From the NCBI RefSeq assembly GCF_026151205.1, contig NC_087084.1:3070845-3134844 (forward strand): 64,000 nucleotides of DNA, given 5' to 3'. The notes below the pieces were generated by a model. It ran no database searches, had not been told where the DNA came from, and was given only the letters and a program-made list of their open reading frames with translations. The position numbers were made by a program, and so were the translations under genes. This DNA is from Bolinopsis microptera. Taxonomy: Eukaryota; Ctenophora; Tentaculata; Lobata; Bolinopsidae. Below are positions 55,101 through 64,000 of the stretch, piece by piece. Each line of letters opens with the position of its first letter. Positions within the stretch are counted from its first letter, which is position 1.

Positions 55101-58100
55101 TGATAAATATTACTGCGGAGAAGAATAATTACTAAATTATTACTAATTATTATTAATTATTACTAATTATTACTAATTATTACTAATTATTACTATAAAT
55201 TACAGATATGATGATATAAAATTGTCTTGACTCACGGAGACGGGTTAATAGGATAAAAACAATGTTCACAAGCTGCGTTCAGGCAGCAGCAGCAGCGGCT
55301 GCAAGTGCAAAATTAACAACCTACAAAAGTTACCAACACTTTTAATAACTGACATTAAAAGTTTTTTCACTTAATATTTGAGCGTGTATTGACGCAGTAG
55401 ATGGGGGATTCCATGTGATAACCATATAAGGATGATATTTAGACTACTGATGACCTGTCATGATATTCAGAGGCAAATCCACGATATATTGGGTCCGAAT
55501 AACAGGCACAAAAATTCACGAATCAAATCGTTTAAACCCATTTATCAAATTAGGACTTGAAAAGAGCATCTCCAATGTTTTTGTCCGGAAACTTCCGGAA
55601 TGTTCAAAACTAATAAACTATCACGTGATAATCACTTTCAGTTTTACCAGAGTTCTGGAACCGGACGTAAGGGCCTGTTTTATAATTAATGAAACCTCCT
55701 GCCTGCAAACGGGGAGAAGGAGGCGTAAAGTAGAGAGTATACTTACCAACATAGCTGGTCAGTACTTAAAACTACAACATACTGGTCAGTACTTATTACT
55801 TTACCGACATAGCTGTCAGTACTTATACTACCGACATAGCTGGTCAGTACTTCTTACTTACCAAATAGCGGTCAGTACTTATTAACTTACCAACCATAGC
55901 TGTCATACTTATTACTTACCAACATAGCTGTCAGTACTTATTACTTACTAACATTCTGGTCATACTTATTACTTTACCGACATAGCTGGTCAGTACTTAT
56001 TACTTACCAACATAGCGGTCATACTTATTACTTACCGACATAGCTGTCAGTTACTTATAACTTACCGACATAGGCTGGTCAGCGTACACATAATTAACTT
56101 ACAACATAGCTGTCCAGTACTTATTACTAACAGCCATAGCTGGTCCAGTACTTATTACTTACCGAACATAGCTGTTCGTACTTATTACTACCAACATAGC
56201 TGGTCAGTACTTATACTTACCACATAGCTGGACATACTTATTCCTTTACCGACAGTAGCTGGGTCAAACTTATTACTAACCAAACATAGCTTGGTCAGTA
56301 CTTATTACTACCGACATAGCTGGTCAGTACTATTTACTTACTCAACATACTGGTCAGTACTTATTACTTTTACCGACATAGCTGGTTAGTATGATAATGA
56401 TGGGCAGAGGTAGAGATCCTATGTTGAAAGCTAAGAAAAACGACTGATATATCTTGACTCATAGCACACCTGATGATAATACTGATGTTACATGACCATA
56501 TAAGGCAATAAAAGTGTTACATTACCATAAAAGGCAATAAAGTGTTACTTTTTCAATGACGGGTATATAATTGTAGCATCTTAGAGTAAGTTTACAGGGT
56601 TGGTTATCAACATGGGTGTGTCCAGATATCGTTAAATTTGAACGGCTGTTATCTGTTCACCAATAATAACTATTATACTATATCAGTAAAATAATACGGC
56701 CAGGTGTTAAATATGTGATTAGTCAATCTTGTCAAAATACAAAGATTTTTAATAAAAATTACTTATAAATCAATACATGGATGGGATGGGTTTTGGTGGA
56801 AAAAAACATGTAATTTGAGGTTGTGACCCTAGTAAGTGGCGGAAACGACCATCAAACAAGCCAACACCATTCCCGTATCACATAGCTAGTCCCCTTCGTA
56901 TAATGTTCTGAATAGACAAGCTTTTCGTTATTATTGTTCTGGAATAAACAAGCTTTTCGTTATTATTGTTCTGGAATAGACAAGCTTTTCGTTATTATTG
57001 CTCTGGAAAAGACAAAGAAAGAATTCACGTAAAGGCTTAAACTCATAGTGTATTTATATACTATAGATATTAGATATGGTGGGCTCAAAAACAAATTAAA
57101 AACAGGAGAATCAGTATTTCTGTCTCATTTTCAATGAAGCAAAAAAGTGTTCCAAAACCAAAAAAGCACCTAGGTAACTCGCATATATATAAGGTTACAT
57201 TTTAGTTAAATTTTAGTTAAATCGTGTAAGTTAAATGTTAGTTAAATGCTACCTGTGTCTGAAAGGTACTCGTATAGCAAAGCACCGATCCACACTACCG
57301 AGAGCAACCGTCCAGAGGCTGTTAATCAGCGCCACATTGTTTAGGAAGGCTATTGTTTGACAGATGAAGTCTCCTAGAACCCACCGTTCGTACACCACCG
57401 ATAACACTCCGCACCCTAGCATCTGCCACAGTTGGTTAAATGTTAGTTAAATGTTAGTTAAATGTTAGATGAATGTTAGTTAAATGTTAGTTAAATGTTA
57501 GTTAAATGTATTAAATGTTAGTTAAATGTTAGATAAATGTTAGTTAAATGTTAGTTAAATGTGGATTAATGTAGTTAAATGTTAGTTAAGAAATGTAGTT
57601 AAAATGTTAGTTAAATGTTTAGTTAAATGTTATTTAAATGTAGTATAAATGTTAGTTAAATGTAGTTTTTAAATGTTAGTTAAATGTTAGTTAAAATGTT
57701 CAGTTAACTGTTAGTTAAAGTTTAGTTCAAATGTTATTAAATGTTAGTTCAATGTTAGTTACATGTTAGTTTAAATGTTAGTTAAATGTTAGTTAAATGT
57801 TAGATAAATGTTAGTATCAATGTAGTTAAAATGTTAGTTTTAAATGTTAGTTAAATGTTAGTTAAATGTTAGTTAAATGTTAGTTAAATGTTATTAAATG
57901 TAATTAAATGCTAGTTAAATGTTAGTTTAAATGTTATTAAATGTTAGTTAAACAAATGTTAGTTAAATGTTAGTTAAATGTTATTTAAATGTTAGTTAAA
58001 TGTTAGTTCAATGTTAGTTAAATGTTAGTTAAATGTTAGTTAAATGTTAGTTAAATGTTAGTTAAATGTTAGTTAAATGTTAGTTAAATGTTAGTTAAAT

Positions 58101-60361
58101 GTTAGTTAAATGTTAGTTAAATGTTAGTTAAATGTTAGTTAAAATGTATTAAATGTTAGTTTAATGTTAGTTCAATGTTAGTTAAATGTTAGTTAAAGTT
58201 ATTAATGTTAGTTAAATGTTAGTTAAATGTAGTTAAATTTAGATTAAATGTTAGTTAAATGTTTTATAAATGTTGTTTAAATGTTAGTTAAATGTTAGTT
58301 AAATGTTAGGTTAAATGTAAGTTAAATTGTTAGTTAAATGTTATTAAATGTTAGTTAAATGGTAGTTAAATGTTATTAAATGTTAGTTAAATGTTTAGTT
58401 AAATTGTTATTTAAATGTTAGTATATGTAGTTAAATGTTAGTTAAAATTGTAAGTTAAATGCTAGTTAAATTTAGTTAAATGTTAGTTAAATGTTAGTAA
58501 ATGTTGATAAATGTAGTTAATGTTAGTTAAATGTTATTTAAAAGGTTATTAAATGTTAGTTCAATGTTAGATAAATGTTATTAAATGTTAGTTAAATGTT
58601 AGTTAAATGTTAGTTAAATGTTAGTTCAATGTTAGTTAAATGTTAGTTAAATGTTAGTTAAATGTTAGTTAAATGTTAGTTAAATTGTAAGTTAAATGTT
58701 AGTTAAATGTTAGATTAAATGTTAGTTATTGATAGTTAAATGTTAGTTAAATGTTAGTTAAATGTTATTAAATGTTAGTTAAATGTTATTCAAAATGTTA
58801 GTTAAAATGTTAGTTACCATGTTAGTTAAATGTAATTTTAAATGTAAGTTAAATTATTAAATGTAGTTAAATGTAAGTTAAATGTTAGTTAAATGTTAGT
58901 TAAATGTTAGTAAATGTTTATTCAAATGTAGTTAAATTGTTATGTTACATGTTAGTTCAATGTTAGTTAAATGTTTAGTTAAATGTTAGTTTAAATGTTA
59001 GTATAAATGTTAGTTAAATGTTAGTTAAAATTGGGTTTTTAGTTTAAATTGTTAGTTAAATGTTAGTTAAATGTTAGTTAAATGTTAGTTAAATGTATAG
59101 TGAACTTATAGTGAACTTATAGTGAACTTATAGTGAACTTATGGTGAACTTAAACCGAACAAAGTTATTACTTTGGGGTTATATTGGAGTATTGGGTCAT
59201 TGGGTTTTAACCCTGCCATAGTCAGTTGAAAGTCTGATAGCATATGTTCCGTTTGATTTGACCAAACTAATGCCTTTCATTGCTTTATAGCGACCAGAAA
59301 AGCTTTTTGAATGTCAAGTCAAACTTCAGTTTCATATCAATACTTTAATTTCAGCGACGGTTTTATTTAAGCCACATTACGTTTACTTTGAAGTAATTTA
59401 ATTCTGTAGAATAAACATTTATACTATGGCCTTATATTGAGGCTAAAGTGTGTCAACCGTCAACCGTCTAGAATTTACAAAGAATTTAACATAATATGTA
59501 TCTGTACTGTCTTACTTTGTGTTCAAATTCAGGAAATGAGTAGTCTAAATAGCATATCCGGCAAGCAAATACCGGAAATCCGCTGGTAAATATTATTACA
59601 ATATCTATCGATTTCAAAGTTTGAATATTTTAATATTTTAAACCTGTCGTAAATTGGCTGCGAATACCGACGGGGGAAGCACCCATACAAATACTCCTTA
59701 ATGGCACCGCCTACCAAGCCTAAGGTCATACTACTTCAAATTGCACTTTAATTATAAATACTGCAGAAACTGATTTGATAAACCTCCACAACAGAGGTCA
59801 TCCCCATTTTGTTGACAAACAAATTAGCTGAAAATTTATCCCTCAGAACGGTGTAGAAAGATTAAAATATTGTATAATTTACTAAGGTAAAGCGAATGTA
59901 GATATTTTACATAGCATGCTAACCCAAGTCCAGCACGTGAAGTTATTGAAATTATTATTATAACTTCACCAACTGAACTTTAATTTGGTAGTTAAGTTAA
60001 AACTTACAAATCCTATCCAGAGGTCTGGAAACAGCCCGACTGAACGAGTATAAGCTATAGTGTTCTGTTCATCTTCTTTCTGAACCTCAAGAAACAGATA
60101 ATCGCTAAAATGTTACCTGCCGAGAAAATAAGTTTCAAACATTCCATCCTTAGAGCAAAGATGATAGTTTTCTGAGTCGAAAGATTAAAATAAGTTTATC
60201 CATTTTATCGTTTGGAAATCAAGTAAACGTTATGACAGTAAAAACTCTAGAAAATGAATAAATTTATCAACGTTACCAACCCACAACAGCGAGGATAGAG
60301 AGATTGTCCAGACAGACATGAACCAGGGATGAAGAACTACAGGAAGAGGAGGAGGCTGCAT
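52160..60361 (-). CDS. Class A GPCR gene B (5' half good, 3' half indel-ridden)
   Basis: 5' exons: 60361-60277 (start Met, MQPPPLPVVLHPW and TM1), 60116-60008 (end of TM1 with GNILAIICFLRFRKK, ICL1, TM2), 57422-57253 (TM2 end, ECL1, TM3). Counterparts of A's exons follow at about 56840-56778 (TM4, only the 3' half), 56471-56378 (TM5), 55295-55235, 54300-54139 and 53947-53828 (ICL3), 53553-53395 (TM6), 53200-53060 (TM7) and 52626-52160 (tail), almost all with one-base indels relative to A. In 60116-60008 one base is missing between KKMNR and TIAYTRSVGLFPDLW. Either this is a decaying pseudogene or the consensus is poor here; the abrupt onset of indels at 52083 favours the latter. Confidence 0.65.
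52640..52800. repeat. 12-bp repeat, copy B
   Basis: About 13 units of gttatgttaacg, the expanded counterpart of the array at 44708. Confidence 0.9.
55745..56378. repeat. 30-bp donor-containing minisatellite, copy B
   Basis: About 20 degenerate units of the array described at 47458, spacing irregular because of many indels. Confidence 0.85.
56904..57003. repeat. 32-bp tandem repeat
   Basis: Three and a fraction copies of gttctggaatagacaagctt plus ttcgttattatt. It is part of sequence that replaces the 5' half of the TM4 exon and the ICL2 exon in copy B. Confidence 0.9.
57175..59098. repeat. 11-bp satellite-like array interrupted by the TM3 exon
   Basis: About 150 copies of gttagttaaat flank the TM3 exon on both sides (57175-57252 and 57430-59098). 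On the gene's strand the unit is atttaactaac, which contains CTAAC, a strong branch-point-like word. A related unit, atagtgaactt, continues to about 59150. Confidence 0.93.
57253..57422 (-). CDS. GPCR B TM3 exon
   Basis: 56 codons plus 2 bases, acceptor aactgtggcag, donor ag|gtagca. It encodes the end of TM2 and ECL1 (ERWVLGDFICQ, with the conserved W-x-L-G and the TM3 Cys of the ECL2 disulfide) and TM3 ending SVDRCFAIRVPFRH, a DRY motif with Cys in place of Tyr. The 2-base end phase fits A's ICL2 exon exactly (AG + C = Ser). This exon by itself establishes class A membership. Confidence 0.9.
59160..60007. other. Intron of GPCR B, nothing recognised
   Basis: AT-rich, no exon or repeat beyond scattered short words. 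Confidence 0.5.
60008..60361 (-). CDS. GPCR B start exon and TM1-TM2 exon
   Basis: 60361-60277: ATG then 28 codons, ending g|gtaacg. 60116-60008: begins GT AAC, so the junction codes Gly-Asn, the conserved GN of TM1 (WVGNILAIICFLRF). After KKMNR the frame must shift by one base to reach TIAYTRSVGLFPDLWIGF, which is a good TM2 start and ends in phase 0, matching the TM3 exon. Confidence 0.7.
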
Positions 60362-60419
60362 GATAAGTCAGAAACTGCAGTTATTGACAACAGTTTCCAT
60401 AGTACTGACAAGGAGTGTG

Positions 60420-60715
60420 CAGTTTAGTGGTACAGTTACTGGTACAGTTAGTGGTACGGTTAGTGGTACATCCTCCATATTACTAAGGAAGAGTGTATAA
60501 TTAGTGGTTACATGTTATTGGTACAGTTAGTGGTATACAGTTAGTGGTACAGTAGTGGTACAGTTAGTGGTAAAGTATAGTGGTACAAGTTAGTGGTACA
60601 AGTAATGGTACAGTCTCCATATTAACTAAGAGAAAATGGTACATTTAAGTGATACAGTTATTGTACATTAGTGTACAGTTAGTGGATACAGTTTAGTGGT
60701 CGGTTAATGTAAAGT
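60420..60715. repeat. 12-bp tandem repeat upstream of GPCR B
   Basis: Roughly 17 units of gttagtggtaca with indels, about 60 bp upstream of the start codon of GPCR B, so it overlaps the likely promoter or 5' UTR. Confidence 0.88.
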
Positions 60716-63104
60716 ACCCATAATTACTAAAAAGGATGTCATCTGTTAGCAAGAGTTGAGAAATTAACTAGCGGCAATTAGTTTTATCAAACGGGTACAT
60801 TTACCTAACTGCTCACATACCATTACATATCAATTGCATATATCTAATACAAACAGCCCGTAACACAATGCCGGGTGAATATAAAAGTTATACCCTTGTT
60901 CCTATGTCCACCTATAAGATAATAGTAACACAAAACATTATTCCTGGCGGGATAACAACTAAATCAGAGCTCCCTCCAACATTAGTCTGAATATTCTCGA
61001 ATCAAGCGAAATATTTTAGTGTATTCAGCCGATCTAAAGCGGATAAACGTAAAATCCTGGGTAATATCAAAGGCCGAAAACGGGCTCAAGCTGAAAGTAT
61101 TCGAAGCAGAGAGGTTACGAAATATTGGGACAGTATATGTAAACGTGGGGTTCAAGTATTAAAGCAAGCGGGTTGAGTATGATTCAACTTTTTAATAAGT
61201 GTGATCCAAATAATTACAATACAAGATTTATGTGATGCAGAGCGAAAATTATTATCAATGATATGTTGGCAAATCAACATGATAGGTGAAATATACCGCG
61301 AATCAGAAGTGATTGAGTGTAATTAGGAAAACGACCAATGATATGTTTGGAGTATCAACATGAAAAGTGAAATTTTGGAAATTGTAGTGATTGAGTGTGA
61401 TTTATAAGTGTGATGAAATTTGATTAAGTGTGATTAAGTGTGATAAGTTGTGTGTAGAAATATTGGGAACAAAATTTGATGTACGAAAGAGAAGTGAGAT
61501 AAAGTGTCACTACTCACTCCACATGCTTACCAAATTCCAAAGATTAAACCTAATCGTGCAACTAAGTATAGATCTGTGTTACACATGCAATGAAAATACC
61601 CATAAAAAACCCCGGGGTTACACACAATAAAATTCGTAATGCGGGGTTTACAACGAACAATTTAAAGATCGGACCTGGTTCAAGTCAGTCATGAGGTAAT
61701 CGAGCAATAATTTCCTTAATCAGAGTTCAAATCCAGACAATAAGACGAGGTGATCACTAACCCTAAAAATGTCATTCCAGGCATAGTGGCGCTTGAAAAA
61801 GATACCGGAATCATCTTTTTTCAAGATTCGATAAACTCGATATGCGTCTTTTAAAAGCAGGTAAATAAAGTTAAACTTTGACAAAGAACAAACAGTAAAA
61901 ATGTAAAATGGCAAACATAATTAACCCAGCTTATCTAGTGTCCAGTGTCATGCAAAAATTATAATGATATTACAAAATTACTAAAATATACAGCTGCCAA
62001 TCTGACATCCCACACAGCAATTAATACCGCAGAGTACCAAACACTTGAGAAACGTACACATATTCTAATACGCAGGAATTTGTACCGTATCTAGACCTTT
62101 CTGGCATCACCCGAATTTGTAAACAGAGTGATATCTTACTAAACTTACTACTAGAAACGTCATTGGTAATTATAAACGTAAAAAGCGGTATTGATAACAG
62201 AAGTGTACATGAAATAGCTTTCAACATCTCCGATATACCATGTGATGGGGCACACGTCAATACTGGTTCCGGTCAATTTAACATGAGAATGTACAATTGA
62301 AAAGTGTCATGTGATCAAATTTAAAGATAGACGAGTATGGTGTTAAAAGGTAGCAGATGCCGGCAGCCACGGGACAATGGCTGTCTACCATAGCACAGCC
62401 GAGTAATTCACGAAAAGTGAATAAAAAAAGTCGCGACACTATCAATTGTCTGAGTACTTCAGGAGACAAGTTTTGTCAGATAAAAAAGAAAAGAACAACA
62501 CAAAGATCACTAAATTTAGGAGCTATCCAATATCTGACACAAACAGTTTAAGGTAACTAGATCTGAAGCTGGTACTGACAAAAACTAAGGTGTGTGTTGT
62601 AGCGAACTCATTATGTTGGTTGTATCCCGATCAGTAAAAACACCTGACTCAACACACTAACAGCTAGGGATTCTCTCAATTTTCCCGGACAAGTGAAGCG
62701 TAAAAAATGTTGATATGCGGTCAGGGGATTAGTGTTTAGAAAGTGATACACCGGAAAAATTGGGTGCCACGATCTTAAACTCGTTCTTATAATCACAAAA
62801 GAGTTTATAGCTTATAAATACCGTCAAGACCTTGCTTTTCATGCATAATCTAATAAGGATGGTAATTATTGGCGTAACATAACTTGATCACGGGAGGAAT
62901 GTCACATCCCGACGGTAAAAATGAAACAATTATTGTTGATATGATCGGATCATGAGTCAGATACCGTTGGGAAAACTATGCCGCTCTTACAAATCTGAAG
63001 GTCGAAGAATGTTATATAAACAGTGAGACGTCACGACACTGATACACTGACTATTTTCACATTGTTACACTGTAGCTGTGTAGCACTGTCACAGCATAAC
63101 ATAG
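60716..63104. other. Intergenic, nothing recognised
   Basis: No frame resembles a known family and no splice-linked exons could be read. A few short phrases around 61270-61440 recur (atatgttggcaaatcaacat / atatgtttggagtatcaaca). Confidence 0.5.
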
Positions 63105-63290
63105 TTACAATGTAACACCGTTACAATGTAACATCGTTATAATGTAACACCGTTACAATGTAACACCGTTACAATGTAACACCGTTACAATGTAACATCG
63201 TTATAATTTAACACCGTTACAATGTAACATAGTTACAATGTAACACCGTTACAATGTTACGTCGTTACAATGTAACACCGTTACAATTAG
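63105..63290. repeat. 16-bp tandem repeat
   Basis: About 11 units of gttacaatgtaacacc. The unit is itself almost a palindrome (ggtgttac/gtaacacc), so the array can form repeated hairpins. Confidence 0.93.
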
Positions 63291-63293
63291 GAA

Positions 63294-63410
63294 CCGACCG
63301 GAAATCCGGCTGAATCCGGTTCCGGCCGGATATCCGGCTTCAAAATCCGGTTCCGGTTCCGGCTCCGGCTGGAAAAAAAATTGCCGGATTTTTGCCGGAT
63401 TTCAGTTTTT
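63294..63410. repeat. CCGGAT/ATCCGG-rich segment
   Basis: Dense copies of tccggc, ccggat and ggttccgg in both orientations around a short A-run, resembling the subterminal part of a non-autonomous DNA transposon. Confidence 0.6.
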
Positions 63411-63440
63411 TTTACCGAAAAAAAAAATCAAAAAAGTATT

Positions 63441-63954
63441 TTCGGCTAATAATGAACAGGGTAGCCTGAATCGTGGAAAAAAAGTGGTTTTCAGAAAAAC
63501 TTTTAAAAATTTTGACTTAGAAGTTTTTCGGTCGGAATCGTTCTCGAGACGTACCTCCTGTATCGAGAGCTCCCGCTTCCGAGCTCGTGTTGCAAAGGGG
63601 AGGCCTGCCTTCCGTGATCACATTACCAGGGGAAACCTCGAGTCTAGAATTGTGTATCGAGGGGTAGGTGGGGACTTCGTAAAACCGAAAAAATATTTTC
63701 GGCTAATAATGAAAAGGGTAGCCTGAATCGTGGAAAAAAGTGGTTTTCAGAAAAACTTCGAAAAATTTTAACTTAAAAGTTTTCGGTCCGAGTCGTTCTC
63801 GAGACGTACCTCCTGTATCGAGAGCTCCCGCTTCCGAGCTCGTGTTGCAAAGGGGAGGCCTGCCTTCCAAGATCGCATTACCGGGGGAAACCTTGAGTCC
63901 AGAATACAGAATAGTGTATCGAGGGGTAGGTGCGGACTTAGAAAAAACCGGAGA
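63441..63954. repeat. 257-bp direct tandem duplication
   Basis: 63441-63697 is repeated at 63698-63954 with about 8-10% substitutions and small indels. Both contain cgttctcgagacgtacctcc and gcttccgagctcgtgttgca. Open frames in it are short and not conserved in length. Possibly two units of a longer satellite or part of a transposon that continues past the window. Confidence 0.85.
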
Positions 63955-64000
63955 ATATTTTGGGCCACCTCCCTGGGCTAGCCCCCGGCTATAATCGCAA

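Noticed and set aside
55460-55885. 141-codon plus-strand frame ending in QYL/YRHS repeats
   Set aside because: It runs into the 30-bp minisatellite and is antisense to the GPCR B intron; the copy at 47188 has the frame in a shorter form with no constraint visible.

Overview
The window is metazoan nuclear DNA. It is AT-rich, with multi-exon genes whose introns obey GT/AG, a dense load of tandem repeats and small inverted-repeat elements, an interstitial TTAGGG-type telomeric patch, and animal-only families (integrin beta, class A GPCRs, pentraxin-like secreted proteins). An early-branching invertebrate such as a cnidarian would fit, but the species cannot be fixed from the sequence alone.

Layout. 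1-5600: repeat-rich sequence with no recognised exon; the 5' end of the integrin gene (signal peptide, PSI, start of hybrid domain) should lie here or further left. 5670-17874 (+): an integrin beta gene reconstructed exon by exon with consistent phases: betaI (vWA) domain, hybrid, four I-EGF modules, beta-tail, TM helix, cytoplasmic stub, and then three alternative last exons (15240-15857, 16828-16899, 17797-17874), each encoding a different cytoplasmic tail with its own stop. This is the most striking system in the window. 18876-42000 (-): a tandem family of four three-exon genes for secreted proteins with a pentraxin/LamG-like jelly roll followed by a coiled coil built of 84-bp (28-aa) repeats carrying an N-glycosylation sequon. 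Repeat number is about 15, 7, 2 and 2 in copies 1-4. Copies 3 and 4 are intact; copies 1 and 2 are frameshifted. A young Penelope-like retroelement (36071-39219) with 520-bp inverted terminal repeats, an intact RT + GIY-YIG ORF and 12-bp flanking duplications sits between copies 3 and 4. Several MITE-like elements with poly-G/C tracts are scattered in the same array.

43300-60361 (-): two tandem class A GPCR genes. Copy A (44235-48985) has perfectly phased exons from ICL2/TM4 through TM7 and a 153-residue C-terminal tail, plus a TM1-like exon, but no recognised TM2-TM3. Copy B (about 52160-60361) has a start exon, TM1-TM2 and a textbook TM3 exon, but its downstream exons, homologous to A, are riddled with single-base indels and its TM4 exon is broken. 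60362-64000: tandem repeats, no convincing gene, and a 257-bp direct duplication near the end.

A theme across the window is that tandem repeat arrays directly abut splice sites, and some units contain splice-site or branch-point-like sequence. Indel density rises abruptly in 24.1-25.5 kb and 52.08-60.7 kb. That pattern may reflect poor assembly consensus rather than biology, so frameshifts there should be read cautiously.
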